From: Nepenthes gracilis
Taxonomy: Eukaryota > Streptophyta > Magnoliopsida > Caryophyllales > Nepenthaceae
Assembly (NCBI GenBank): GCA_033239525.1
Contig: BSYO01000019.1
Coordinates: 4,097,087-4,161,086 of the forward strand
Direction of reading: 5' to 3'
Length of the DNA: 64,000 nucleotides
In this document: one piece after another, positions 33,521-45,951 of the stretch
Layout of the letters: each line of letters begins with the position of its first letter
How positions within the stretch are numbered: the first letter of the stretch is position 1
The notes under the pieces: model-generated
The model's input: only the letters and a program-made list of their open reading frames with translations
What the model was told of the DNA's origin: nothing
The model's database searches: none
Made by a program: the position numbers and the translations under genes

Positions 33521-36340
33521 AAATTAAGTTTGCCATCAATGTGATGCCGGGTTCTACGCCGATCTCAATTGCTCTTTATAGGATTGCCCCATTTGAATTA
33601 AAAGAGATGAAGCAGTAGTTGCTAGAGTTGTGAGAAAAACATTTCATTTAACTAAGTGTATCAATATGGGAAGTACCGATACTCCTTGTGAAGGAGAAGG
33701 ATGGATTGATAAGGCTATATATTGATTATAAAGAATTGAATAAATATCCTCTACTGATGATTGATAATCTGTTCAATCAATTAAAGGAGAATAGGTTTTT
33801 TCTAAGATAGATCTGCATTTATGATATCACCAATTAAAGATTAGACACGATGATATACCTAAGACAATATTCAAAATAAGGTAAGATCATTATGAGTTAT
33901 TGGCAATGCCATTTAGGTTAACGAATATGCCTACAATATTTATTGACCTCATGAATCGAGTTTTTGAATTCTATCTAGATTAGTTTGTGGTGGTCTTTAT
34001 TACTAATATTTCAATTTATTCAAAAGATTCTAAGGAGCATGAGGTCCACCCGAGGACTACCCCATAAGCTTTGAGAGAAAGGTGGTTATTCATTAAGCTA
34101 AAGAAATGTGAATTTTAGTTAGAACAAATTTCATTTTTAGAGAATATAATTTCCAAGGAAGGTACATTGATGGATCTGAAGAAAGTTACGGTAATGGCTA
34201 ATTGAGAACAGTTGATGAATATTGCAGAAGTTTAAAATTTTCTTGAATTGGTCGGATATTATAGATGTATCTTTGAGAATTTTTTAAAGATTGCAATACC
34301 ATTGACGAGTCTAACTCAAAAGCGAATAGCTTTCCATTGTGATGAAAATTTTGAGAGGAGTCTTCGAGAATCGAAGGATAGACTAACTTCTGCAACAAGT
34401 TTGTCAATTTCTGATGGTTTGTAAAGTTTTAAGGTTTATTGTGATATTTTGAAGAAAGATTTCGGTTACGTTTTTCTGCAATGCAATCGAGCAATTGTAT
34501 ACAAATTAAGGCAACTTAAAATTTGTGAACAAAATGATCTCACCCATTATTTGAAATATTGGTAGTGTTGATATTTGCTTTGCAAATTTACAAACATTAT
34601 TTATACTGAGAGAAATCTATTATCTATTCTTATTATAAGAGTCTGAAATATTTGTTCTTATAGAAAGAGCTAAATATGAGGCAATGTTGCTGGATGAATT
34701 TATTAAAGAATTACGGATTTGAGATTCAATATGACTTGAAATGGTGAATATTATTATTGATAAATTAAGTCAAAAGTCTTTGGACATGATGACCATTTGA
34801 TGATTAAAGAATGTGAAATACCTAATGTGATAAAAAGTTATAATATTCGATTGACTCTCAAGGCACAAGAATGATTTTGTCATATTCTCAAATTCAACCG
34901 GTAATTATGATAAAAATTTAAAAGTTTTAAATGAATGACTCGTATTTAATAAAAATTGTAGGGGATTTGAACAATGAATCACAAGAAAATTTTAATGTTT
35001 AGATTGAGGAAGTTCTTTAGTTTCAAGTTGAAATTTGTGCACCTAATATCGAATATTTGAATTAAAAGATTTTTAACAAGGCCTATAGAGTAAATTATAC
35101 CATTCATTCCTAAATAAATAAAATGTACCAAGATATAAAAAACAGCTCTTTTGGTGGAGGAATATGAAATGAAAAATTATGATTTTTGTGGCAAGATGTA
35201 TAATATACCAACAGGTTAAAGCTGAGTATGGAAACCCTCCAAGATTTTTCTTCCAATACCTATTTCTAGTTGAAAGTGGGAACATATTACCATGAATTTT
35301 GTTTTAGATCTACCAAAGATGATGAAGAATTGTAAAGTAAATCGGATGATTGCTGATAGATTGATCAAATCATCTCACTTTTTGTCTATGAGGTTGATGT
35401 TTTCAAGGAACCATTTTGCATGACTATACATTAATGAAATTGTGAATTACATTGTGATTTTGACTTAATTATCTCTAATCAATTCCCAATGTTTGTGTCA
35501 AAGTTTGGGAGTGCTTACACAAAAAGTTTGGTACAAGTTTGAAAATTAGCACAGTGTTTCATCACCATATGGATGGAGAATCTAATATTATAATTTAAAT
35601 GTTGGAAGATATATTAAGAGCGTATATTTTAGAAATGAAAGAAAATTGAATCAATTATTTGTCATTAACTGAATTTAATTATAACAGTAGCTATTAATCG
35701 GGTAATGAGATTCGCCCCTTTAGGGCATTGTTTAGAGGGAGATGTAAATCTCCTATCAATTGTGAATGGAACACTAATCAAAAAATTTTGTGCTCTGATA
35801 TCATCAAAGATATATCTGATAAGAATAATAATTCGAGATTGTTTGATAGTTACGTAAAGTTTTCAGGAGAGCTACACTGATTGCAAGAGATCCAATTTAA
35901 GCTTTGATACAGGTGATCATATATTCTTGAAAATACCTCCAAGCAAAGGAATTTCATGACTCACAATAAAGAGAAAATTAAAGGCAAGATTTATTAGACC
36001 ATTTAAAATTTTACAGCGGGTTAGAGATATGGCTTATAGATTAAACTTATCTCCTAATATGAAAATTTGTGATAATATTTTTCATGTTTTGAAATTGAGA
36101 AAATATATATTCAATCATTCACACATTATAGAGTATGAGCTATTACAAATTGATGAGAATTAGACATATATTGAGATACAGGTTCAAATTTTGGAAAGGA
36201 CACATCAAGTTTTGCACACCAATGAGATTTCTTTGGTCAAGGTGTTTTAGAGAATCCATTTATTCGAGGAGGTGACCTGGGAGCATGAAGACAAGATTCA
36301 AGAAAAATACCATTACCTATTTGAGTTTTATGATATGTAA
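33520..36340 (+). pseudogene. Decayed Ty3/Gypsy pol (RT, RNase H, integrase), Tekay/Del-like
   Basis: Translated pieces in shifting plus-strand frames follow gypsy pol order. RT: VMPGSTPISIALYRIAPFEL (33,540), IDYKELNK (33,720), [12 protein letters not shown] (about 33,890); the catalytic FIDD reads FITN. RT end and RNase H: LVGYYRCIFENFLKIAIPLT (34,250). Integrase: HITMNFVLDLPKMMK (about 35,285) and IADRLIKSSHF (35,350). C-terminal tail: FHVLKLRKYI, then VQILERTHQVL and TWEHEDKIQEKYHYLF (36,080-36,335), a layout known from chromovirus tails. Many stops and frameshifts make it non-functional. Gag and protease are not found. Confidence 0.85.
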
Positions 36341-36362
36341 AATTTCAAGCACTAAATTTTAT

Positions 36363-36376
36363 AATAATGGGAGAAT
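36363..36376 (+). other. Polypurine tract of element G
   Basis: AATAATGGGAGAAT directly precedes TGTAATACCCGA, the start of the 3' LTR. It is degraded but correctly placed just after the pol remnant. Confidence 0.7.
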
Positions 36377-36953
36377 TGTAATACCCGATTTCTATTTATA
36401 AATTTTGATACCATCAAAATAATTTTATGTCAATTTAGAAATCATTGTATGATAAAAATTTGAAAGAAAATTAGATTTTTGGAAATCAATCTTAGCACCT
36501 AATGGGCGCCTGGGTTGCGATTATGCATATTTTTGTCAAAAATCGCATGCCTGAGGTGTTCCTCTAAGGCACTGGTGTGCATTTATGGCATCTAATGCAT
36601 AGCTTTGTGATGCTCATACATATTTTTGATAGATTGAATGGCGCCTAATGTATATCTATATAACGCTTATGCGTAATTTGGGCAAAATATTAATACCTAA
36701 ACCATGTTTGATATAATGATTGTGCAAGCCTAAAGGTCATGAGCAATGCTTGATGTGCGATTGTCTAGCATCCAAGCACTAATTTGGTTATATAAGCTGC
36801 ACGCGTGCTATTTTTGGTCATTTTTACAGAAAAGAAGATAAGAAGAGAAGAAGAAGAAGAAGAAGAAAAAGAAGAAGTAGCAGCAGCAAAGGAAGGAGAT
36901 TAGAATTTTTGGGAGTCAGATTTGCTAGATTTGAATGTGAAGATAAGTATTCT
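36377..36953 (+). mobile_element. Element G 3' LTR, part 1
   Basis: It starts TGTAATACCCGATTTC and aligns with 2,914-3,475. A TATA box lies at 36789-36795, then a GAA-rich and GCA-containing leader (36,840-36,890). It is broken at 36,953 by a solo LTR. Confidence 0.8.
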
Positions 36954-38728
36954 TGTGACGGACCACGCCCTAATATCCGTCAATAACCTGATACAAGAAA
37001 ATGACCAAGCTAAAGAAGATAAAATAGTCCCTTGAACTTAAGATTTTCACGTCGATAATTCGACATCTTCAATTATTAAAAATAACAAACACAGGACCCA
37101 AAAATACCGCCACACATCCGTGGCTTCGACACCGACACACAGCATCGATGACGACGACGTCGGACCTAGTTAAGGATGGATGCCTGCCAAAGATCGATCC
37201 AACATATATATGCATATACATATCCAACAATATTTAATGGAAGCAAAAACACATCCAAACAAATTTCTTCGATGACCTGCATAACGTGAAATACCCTATT
37301 TCACTTCCACTATAATAATCCAACACAAAAATAACAAACCTATACATGATCATCACAAAACCAACAGCTTCGGGCAACACAAAAATATCACACGGACAAA
37401 CAATATCGCTTGAAAATTCATAATACATCAAAGGCCATGTCCAAAACTAATCTAATTAATATAAAATAAATAAAACTGCATAAACATGTCCTATATACAA
37501 CAATACATCGATAACAGAACAAACAAGCCTAATTTCTTCTAAGTATTCAATCTAGCTCGTCGGGCAAGAACTCCTACATCTCCTGCTCATTTGAAGGTTA
37601 GTGAAAATAGTAAGGAAATGAGTCAAATATTCAGCAAGGTATAGTATACAAAGAAACAATGCATATTTTTAACTTAAATATATATCGGAAGGGAAATAGG
37701 AATTGTGATCGTGTGCAAAAGTTTAAACATGTACCAAAACCTTCATGATGTATATCTAATTTTATTATCTTTATACTTAGCCATAAGCATGCTTAAATCT
37801 TACTTTTTCTTTAGACATAAGGATTGGTAGGCTTTACCAACTAAAAGAACGAACTATCGAATAAAGGATTGTATATACTTCCACACAATCTAAGACCGCA
37901 CCCTCCTATTTTACATCAAGAGGTGGACGGTCTACATATCTCCCTATAGACGGAGCCAGATGCCACTTTTTTCTCTCCCGCGGTTTTAAAGGGGCAATCA
38001 TTGATATACCATTGCACTATTCTAAGGCATTCCAAAGAATACTATCTGCTGAATAATCATTGGTCCAATTCTTAACTTATCTTAAGAAAAATTTCACACT
38101 TAAATTCATAATACTTAATTCTCACATTCTAGAGAATGGTTCAAAAATCTTAATAAATTGCAGAGTTTCCTTTCATATACTTCAAAATCGAAAGACAAAT
38201 TGACATGTATGCACATTTAACACATATATACTTCAAAATCTAAGTTTAGACGGACATTTCAATAAAAATACCATGAAGAAATGGTAAAAAATGAGTAACA
38301 AGAGAAAAAAAAGTATAGGAGTACACTTGCCTCATTCGATCTACGAGTTTCCAAATTGACCTCACATCAAAAAAGGACTCGAGAGGTTCGATTTCCTCTT
38401 CTCTCTCTCCTTTTTCGTGCTCCTCTCTTCCTTTTTCTGCAAAAAGGGGCAAAAAGCTAAGCGCACTGGTTTAAATACCCAGACTGATACTCAAGCACTA
38501 GTCAGGCATTCCTCGAGCACAATTCCACTGGATTTCACACTCGAGCGCGCATTGGGTGCGAGCCTACTAGATTTTGAGGCAATTGCACCTTGGGCACTCC
38601 TCAAGCGCATCTCCAAAATCGAACCCAATTTGATTTTTGACCTAATTTTTTATATCCAATAACCTCAATTTTAATTATATTATCTTAATTAATCACAATT
38701 ATCGTAAATGGAAAATGCAAACCTCATA
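36954..38728 (-). mobile_element. Solo LTR related to array A, inserted in G 3' LTR
   Basis: The 1,775-bp insertion starts TGTGACGGACCACG on the plus strand and ends ACCTCATA, which on the minus strand reads TATGAGGTTT, a degraded TGTGACG start. TSDs are ATTCT (36949-36953) and ATTCC (38729-38733); removing it rejoins sequence matching the intact site near 3,482 in G's 5' LTR. Shared landmarks with A include TTCCACACAATCTAAG, the motif TGAGGCAAGTGTACT on the minus strand (38320-38334), an upstream TATTTAAA (minus, 38470-38477) and CTCGAG-containing sequence. No internal region is present. Confidence 0.75.
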
Positions 38729-38733
38729 ATTCC

Positions 38734-39728
38734 AAACCCATTTTTGATCTATGTGCAAATTTTTTAATTTTATTTGCATTTTTTATTTTAATATATGTGC
38801 ATGTGACCCTTTAATTGCCCCACTTTAAATATTATTGTATGCATGTGATTTTCATTGAAGATTTTGAGATTTTGTTTAGGTTTTACTACAGATTTAAGAA
38901 ATTTGTTCATTTTTTACTAAATAAGTAAATATTTAAATTATTATGTTCAAATATACAAATATTTTGTGTTACAAAAGTCATAAAATTGTGTATTTGGACA
39001 CTACATGTGATAGTTTATACATGTATTTTGGATTGAACTCTATTTTATTATTTGATAAGATATTTGTATTTTTATAGGGGTGAAAAGTTTTATATTTTTT
39101 CTACAAAGAAAAAAATTTAAACCTTTTGTTATAAAGTTTCCAGATTTGATTTTTTAAGAACTATTTTAAGAAATTAAACAAAATAATATATTCAAACGTC
39201 ATAATATATATCAGACAAATTTGATAACTGCACCCATCCCCAAGTGTGGCAAAAGAATATGATGTTTGACTATGTTTATAGATAGTAATATATAGAAAAC
39301 CCACTTAACAATCTAAATAGTAATCTTTTAGTCTAAAATTATTGAAGGTACATATAATCTTTCTTTAAAGTTAGTCTTTTAATCCTTAATTCTTACATTT
39401 TTGTATATTATATTTTTTTAAAAATTTTCATAAATATATAATTTGATATTTGAGATATTTGATTTTTGATATTCACAAGTTTTTATTGATATTTAGATTT
39501 ATCTGATTTTTTACTTTGAACATTTGGATGATTTTATACCTTGGACTATTATTTAGTATTCACATATGAATTACGAATTTTGTGTATGCAATTGTATTTG
39601 GACTTATGACATTTGAACATTTGATTTTTTGATGTTTGATATATTTAGATCATTTGAGACATTAAACTTTGCGCATATTTTATTATGTTCATTCATTCAT
39701 TTTATTTTATGGCTACATATTTTGTTAT
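38734..39728 (+). mobile_element. Element G 3' LTR, part 2 and adjoining AT-rich DNA
   Basis: Positions 38,734 to about 38,960 align with 3,487-3,715 of the 5' LTR. Beyond that no second copy exists for comparison, because the 5' LTR is truncated. Bases 39,400-39,520 resemble 62,690-62,800, next to another G-like RT fragment, which suggests they still belong to the family. The LTR end was not located. Confidence 0.55.
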
Positions 39729-39740
39729 TATGTAGCATAC
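39729..39740 (+). repeat. Left TSD of the LINE (12 bp)
   Basis: TATGTAGCATAC is repeated exactly at 48569-48580, after the poly-A tail. A TSD of this length plus poly-A is the hallmark of target-primed LINE insertion. Confidence 0.92.
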
Positions 39741-39819
39741 AGGGCAGTAGTAATCTCAAATTAGCGAATTAGCGAAGGCGGGTTTAGGTTTGAAGGCAGT
39801 TCTCTTTGTCATCGCCGAC

Positions 39820-41215
39820 CATGGCCATCCTCTTGAGGGCACCTCCTGGTCCTCCCCAAGCATCCGTTCCAACTATTTCGCTTGTCTTTCCCTCTTTGCG
39901 GGTGGATTCTACTATCTCTTCTTCTACTGATTCCTCACCCCCTTCGTTCGATATCACTTGATGTCCGAATGTGCTCCCTTTGTCTCCTTCTCCTTTGCCT
40001 ATGGCTGTGCCACATTAGGGTTCCATAAAGCTTCCCCTTCACCCATAGACTCTCTACCACTTCCTTCTCCATCGTCCTCTCCTTCTTTGCTGCCTCCCCC
40101 TTCCTCCTTGGGTTGCTTCGAATGAGGATTTGTCGGCTGCGAACGGCTTTGCAAACAGCATCAACCATCCTCCAAGTAATGGCCCTACCTCCTCTCTGTC
40201 AAAATCCCCTATTTCCTGGTCTGTAGTAGTTTAGGGGGATCGACCTGAGGTATATACAAAGCTAAAATTCCCCCCCAGTTGGTAGATGGAGACACTGCCA
40301 TTATTTCTCCTCCATCTGAAGTTATTAATCAGGGATACCTATTATGGGGACCTACCTTAGTTGGACATTTCTTCAATACTCCCCCTCACTTCCTTACTGT
40401 CAAAGTCATAGCCAGGAAAATACGGGTACGATTTGGGATTGTTCACATTGCTGGCAATGATGCTGGCTGTTTCTTTTTTCGTTTCTCTAATATGGAGTTG
40501 ATGAAGAAATGTTTACCGGCTGGACCGTGGATGTTTTCTGGAAAGGCCATCTTCCTCAAAAAATGGACTCTCGGTTTGAATTTGACAAAGGAAGAGCACA
40601 AATTGTTCCCTATTTGGGTCAGACTTTCAAATGTGCCAATTGAATATTAGACCCCTACGAGTCTTAGCTGGGTAGCCAATGCTGTAAGTAAGCCTCTCCA
40701 GCTTGATCCAAAGACAGCCTGTATGGAAAATGTTGCTAGTGCTAAGATTTGTGTTGAAGGGGGTGTGGATGACTCCTTTCCTACACACATTGTTCAGCAG
40801 TCATGCCCTGATTCCGCATCCCAAATTATGGTGAATGTTGAATATAGCTGGAAGCTAATTTGTTATGGTTATTGTCATCTGTTAGGTCATGATCAATCTA
40901 GATGCAAATCTAAGAAAAGTTTCAAACGTATAGGAAGGATTCTTCCCAATCCCTTCACCTCTAAATCTCCTGTCATTGGACAGGATAAGAAGGACCCTTC
41001 TAAGCAACCTGCTTCTTTATATGGCCAATCGACTGGTGTTCCCAACTATTTTGCCAATCCCTTTGCTCCCCTTCAAGTTGATGTCGGGTCTTCGGGCCCT
41101 ACTGTGGTCGACCATTCTAAATTGGAGTTGTAGAGCTTTCATACAAATGAAGATGCCCTGGAGGAGGCTCCTGCCTCATGTTCTTCTCCTGCTGCTGCTT
41201 CTTTAGGATTGATTG
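39820..41215 (+). pseudogene. LINE ORF1, N-terminal and central part (DUF4283-like, zinc knuckle), broken
   Basis: ORF1 of plant L1 elements is a gag-like RNA-binding protein. A start is plausible at ATG 39820 (MAILLRAPPGPP), but stops follow at 39,958 and beyond. A frameshift at the seven-C run near 40,270 leads into the DUF4283-type domain (LVDGDTAIISPPSEV, GPTLVGHFFNTPPHF, GPWMFSGKAIFLKKW, FPIWVRLSNVPIEY), which ends at a TAG (40648). The frame continues to a knuckle-like CYGYCHLLGHDQSRC (about 40,861), where the first Cys spacing is off by one. Another TAG is at 41131. The Copia element splits the gene at 41,215. Confidence 0.8.
41211..41215 (+). repeat. Left TSD of the Copia element (GATTG)
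   Basis: GATTG occurs here and again at 46633-46637, directly outside the TGTTG...CTGACA ends. Confidence 0.95.
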
Positions 41216-41304
41216 TGTTGGGAGTCACTCCCATAAAGAAGCTCTTGTAATCGAATAACTTGGGCGGAACACAAAGGTGGCGTTTCATAAAGGAATGAAG
41301 TTCT

Positions 41305-41428
41305 GGTCAATGGGGAGTTGACCGGATGACAGTCAACGGGTTGTTGACCGGTTTGGCGGAGGAGTTGGCCGGTTTCTCCAAGAGATTTCAAAAGGGCAAA
41401 TTTCAGACGGTCAATGGAGATATTGACC
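41305..41428 (+). promoter_or_regulatory. W-box cluster in Copia U3
   Basis: TTGACC or its complement occurs at 41305, 41318, 41344, 41409 and 41423, with a further TTGAC core at 41332. W-boxes (TTGACY) are the established binding sites of plant WRKY factors. The cluster is 195-318 bp upstream of the TATA box and is preserved in the 3' LTR. Stress or pathogen responsiveness is inferred, not shown. Confidence 0.55.
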
Positions 41429-41622
41429 GGCTTTGTGAAGAATGCGGACGGCCCACTGTGCGCCGCCCGCCAGGCAATACAAGACAATGCCAGCTCAGCA
41501 GATCTTCTAGAAATACATAATCTCAGACGGTTTTGCAGGAGCCGTATTTTTTTTGGACAGAGGAATATTCATATTGTTGGAAGGAATTGTTTCTGTCCTT
41601 TTATGTATTGAATAGTGCCCCA

Positions 41623-41630
41623 TATATATC
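41623..41630 (+). promoter_or_regulatory. TATA box of Copia 5' LTR
   Basis: TATATATC follows GCCCCA and precedes a GA-rich leader. The 3' LTR has the same box at 46359-46366. Confidence 0.6.
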
Positions 41631-41898
41631 TTTTTGTATGTGGAGAGTAGGTAACACAGAGAGAGAGTAAGAGAAAAAAATGGTGAAGGAGTGCTCTTCG
41701 ATTTTTTCTTTGTTCTCTACTGTTGTCTCCAAAAATTTCATAGTGAAATACGTTTCAGTGGACGGATTGTCCCGTGGTCTTTCCCTTGATTGAGAAGGGT
41801 TTTCCACGTAAAATATCTTGTGTTCATTGTTCTTCTTCGTCCTTATTTCTTATTGTCCTGTCTAATCGAAAAAGTAGTCCGCCCTCTTCCCTGACAAG

Positions 41899-41909
41899 TG
41901 GTATCAGAG
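41899..41909 (+). other. Primer-binding site of the Copia element
   Basis: TGGTATCAGAG lies two bases after the 5' LTR end, complementary to the 3' end of initiator tRNA-Met. Confidence 0.92.
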
Positions 41910-41931
41910 ACGGGTTCCAAACTCTGTTTCA

Positions 41932-44900
41932 ATGGCATCCTCGTCGTCAAAGAATCTGCCGTTCAATATTGAGCAGTTTAACGGGCAAGGCAACTTCATC
42001 CTGTGTCAAGAGAGGGCGAAGAACATTCTTACGAGGGAAGGGACAGTGAAGGCACTGAAGAAGAAGGACGAAAAGCCTGAAAATCTTACTGACGATGAAT
42101 GGCAAAATAAGAGAGACTTTGCAAACTGTACCATTAAGCTGTGCCTGGTGGACAATACTCTCCAAGAAGTTCTTGGTTTAACTGATCCGGCGGAGGTCTG
42201 GAAGAAGTTAGAAAGTCGTTACAAGTCTAAGTTCTTGACGACCAGGCTTCATATTAAAAAGCAATTTTATGGCCTGCGATTGTCGGAGGGAGGGAGTTTT
42301 GAGAGACACTTGGACGAGTTTAACCAGATATTGACGCAGATGTCTGCTCTTGATGAGGAGATCAAGGAGGAGGACAAGGCGTTGGTCCTGTTGGCTTCTC
42401 TGCCAGCCACCTATGACCATATCGTCACAACCTTGCTGTTTGGTAAGGATACTTTGAGGTTGGATGAGGTCATTGCCTCTCTGCTCATGAATGAGTCTAG
42501 GAGGTCGCAAGGAACCTCATCATCTTCTCATTCTGAGGTGCTGGTGACTGAATCCACAGGAAGAAGTAGAGGTCGCAGTCAAAAACCAGGAGATAAAGCT
42601 CGCAGCAAGTCGTGATCCAGATACCAAAATCTGGAGTGCCATCGTTATGGCAAAAAGGGCCATATTAAGAAGCATTGCTTCAAATGGAAGCGAGAAAATG
42701 TAGAGAAAGAGAAAAGTGACAAAGGACGCGGCGAGGAAACGTCCTCCGTCTCAGTAGTCACAAGTGGGGATCTCCTGTTGACATGTCAAGGAGAGGTGAC
42801 AAACTTGACAGATCTGGAATCTGGTTGGGTAATTCATTCGGGCACTACCCTACATGTTACGTCCCGGAAGGAACTGTATACATCTTACACTCCAGGAGAT
42901 TTTGGAGTAATTAGGATGGGAAACAAAGGAACATCTCATATTGTAGGCAGAGGAGATATTACTCTGGTCACAAATAATGGCACAAGACTGTTGCTGAAGG
43001 ATGTGCATCACGTTCCTGACATTCGTTTGAATGTCATCTCAGCCAGCCGACTGGATGATGAGGGCTACTGCAACACCTTCTGTGAAGGTGAATGGAAGTT
43101 GACCAGAGGATCTTTTGTTGCAACTAGAGGGAAAAAGTGCTTCGGTCTGTATGTAATGGAGGTCCATGCCATGGCCGGAGATGTAAACGCAGCAATCTGT
43201 AAGGAGATAGAGGATTTGTGGCACAGGAGATTTGGCCACATGAGCGAAAAGGGTTTGTCTTACTTGGCCATGAAGGGCCTAATCAAAGGAACGAAAGAGG
43301 ACAGGATAAAAACGTGTCCTCATTGCCTGGCCGGCAAGCAAAGGAGAGTCTCATTTCATGGAGACTCGTCCGACCCAAAGGTGGAGCTCTTAGAGCTTGT
43401 TCACATAGACGTGTGTGGTCCGTTCAAAGAAAAGTCAATCGGTGGTGCTCAGTATTTTGTTTCCTTTATTGACGACTGTTCAAGAAAGCTGTGGGTCTAC
43501 CCACTAAAGACCAAGGATCAGGTCCTTGGTATTTTTGAGCAGTTTCATGCTCTTGTGGAGCGTCAGACAGGGAAGAAGCTGAAGGCCGTCCGTAGTGATA
43601 ACGGCGGCGAATACTTGGGGCCTTTTGATGCCTACTGCCGGTTGCATGGTATTAGGCATCAGAAAACGCCACCAAAGACTCCACAGTTGAATGGAGTGGC
43701 AGAACGGATGAATCATACGCTCTTAGAGAGAGTACGCTGTATGCTCTCTGAAGCAAAACTTAATGCATCATTTTGGGGAGAAGCACTACGGACGGCGGCT
43801 TACATTATTAATAGGTCGCCGAGCAAGCCACTGATAGGTGAAGTGGTAGAAAAGATATGGACGGGTATAGAACCGTCCTATGATCATTTGCGAGTGTTCG
43901 GATGTAAAGTATTCGTGCACGTTCCAAGAGATGAAAGGACGAAACTGGAGCCAAAGATGAAGCAATGCGTCTTTCTGGGCTATGGAGAGGATGAACTGGG
44001 TTACAAATTCTATGATCCTGCCACAAGAAAACTAGTTCGGTCAAGAGATGTAACATTTGCCGAGAATGAGACGATTGAAGACATCGGCAGGAAGGCAAAT
44101 TGTAATGATAAACAGACGGACAAAGTAAATATCGAAGATGTTCGTCCTGTACCAGAAACAGTTTCAGACAGTCAATAGAGAGTTGACCGGATGGGTGGTC
44201 CTGAAGTAATTGAAGATACTGGAGAGGATGTCATAGTGCCTGATGATGACCAGACTGAAGCCGTGCCTCAACTGGCTGTAGAAGTTGCTATTAGACGATC
44301 CTCCCGAAACAGACGACCGTCCGTTCGTCTGTCCTCCAGTGAATATGTAATGTTGACTTATGCCGGTGAGCCTGAAGATTATGAAGAGGCTATAAACGGA
44401 GAAGGCAAGGAGAAATGGCTGGAGGCCATGAAGGATGAGATGAATTCCCTTCATGAGAACCATACTTTTGATCTCGTTACACTTCCAAAGGGGAAGAAAG
44501 CACTGAAAAACAAATGGGCTTTTCGGGTGAAAACGGACGAGAACACCAAGGAGCCAATGTACAAGGCACGATTGGTGGTGAAATGATTCGGACAACGGAA
44601 AGGAATTGACTTTGATGAGATATTTGCTCCGATAGTGAAAATGTCCTCCATACGAGTGATACTGGGCCTGGTTGCCGCCCAGGACCTTGAGGTGGAGCAA
44701 ATGGATGTCCGAACTGCATTCCTCCATGGAGAGCCTGAGGAGGAGATTTATATGGAACAGCCTGAAGGTTTTGAGGCCAAAGGAAAGGAACAGCTTGTCT
44801 GCCACTTGAAGAAGAGTCTATATGGCTTAAAGCAAGCTCCGCGGCAGTGGTACAAGAAGTTCGAGTCTGTTATGTCCTGCCAAGGATACCGGCGGACTAC

Positions 44901-45942
44901 TCGTGACCACTGTGTATTTGTGCAGAGGTTTGCTGATAATGATTTTGTCATCCTTCTCTTATATGTGGATAACATGTTGATAGTTGGACAGAATATTGAC
45001 CGGATAAAGAAGTTGAAAGAGCAGCTTGGGCAGTCATTTGCCATGAAGGACCTTGGATCGGCGAAACAAATTCTGGGAGTCAAAATTATACGCGATCGGA
45101 AGGCTAGAAAATTGTGGCTGTCTCAAGAACACTATCTTGAGAAAGTGCTGCAACGGTTCAATATGGATAAGTCGAAGCCCGTGAGCACACCCTTGGCGAA
45201 TCATTTCAAGCTGAGCACTCGTCAATGTCTGTCTTCGGATGATGAGAAGAGATATATGAAAGGCGTGCCCTATTCCTCTGCTGTGGGAAGTCTTATGTAT
45301 GCTCTGGTATGTACCAGACCGGACATAGCTCATGCCGTCAGGACAGTTAGTTGTTTTCTGTCGAATCCAGGAAAGGAGCACTGGTCCGCGGTGAAATGGA
45401 TCATGCGATACATTCGAGGAACTTCCAAGAGGTGCTTGTGTCTTGGAAGTGACATACCGCAGTTGGTGGGATATTCAAATGCGGACATGGCCGGAGACAT
45501 TGACACACGCAAATCTACATCGGGTTATTTGATAAAATTTGCGGGCGGTATAGTTTCTTGGCAATCCAAGCTACAAAAATGTGTAGCTCTATCCACAACT
45601 GAAGCCGAATATATTGCAATTACAGAGACGTGCAAGGAGATGCTGTGGATGAAGGAATTTGTTCAAGAATTGGGTCTTCAACAAGAGAAGTACAGTGTAC
45701 TCTGTGAAAGTCAGAGTGTAATACATCTCTGCAAGAATTTTTCATTTCACTCAAGATCCAAGCACATTGATGTTCGATACCATTGGGTGAGAGACGTGCT
45801 GAAAGCTGGTCTATTATCACTAGAGAAGATTGGTACTGAAGGCAATGGAGCAGACATGATGACTAAGATTCTAACAAGAGGGAACAATGAGGCATGCTGC
45901 AAGATAGCTGGGCTAATTGATCCAATTTCTTCACAGTCGTGA
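41932..45942 (+). pseudogene. Copia gag-pol polyprotein, one frame with three nonsense codons
   Basis: The frame runs 1,336 codons from ATG 41932 (MASSSSKNLPFNIEQF) to TGA 45940, with stops at codons 228 (42613), 749 (44176) and 885 (44584). Gag (UBN2-type) spans residues 1-227. The zinc knuckle has Tyr239 (C236-x2-Y239-x4-H-x4-C) where Cys is expected. Protease reads WVIHSGTT with His302 for the catalytic Asp. Integrase keeps HIDVCG (Asp493), SDNGGE (Asp556) and GVAERM (Glu591). RT has YVDN, with Asn1014 for the second catalytic Asp. RNase H has SNAD (Asn1183 for Asp) but keeps TRKSTSGY and STTEAEY. The protein would assemble and copy element RNA in cytoplasmic particles if intact; here it is dead. 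Confidence 0.95.
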
Positions 45943-45951
45943 AGGAAAGTT

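Larger units (their letters stand above)
41216..41896 (+). mobile_element. Copia 5' LTR
   Basis: 681 bp, from TGTTGGGAGTCACTCCC to CTTCCCTGACA. A TATATATC box lies at 41623-41630. Upstream, 41305-41428 holds five TTGACC/GGTCAA hexamers. Confidence 0.95.

Noticed and set aside
40279..41130. DUF4283 frame as a host gene with a zinc-knuckle protein
   Set aside because: The same unit has a poly-A tail and a 12-bp TSD and contains stops and a frameshift, so it is a LINE ORF1 remnant.
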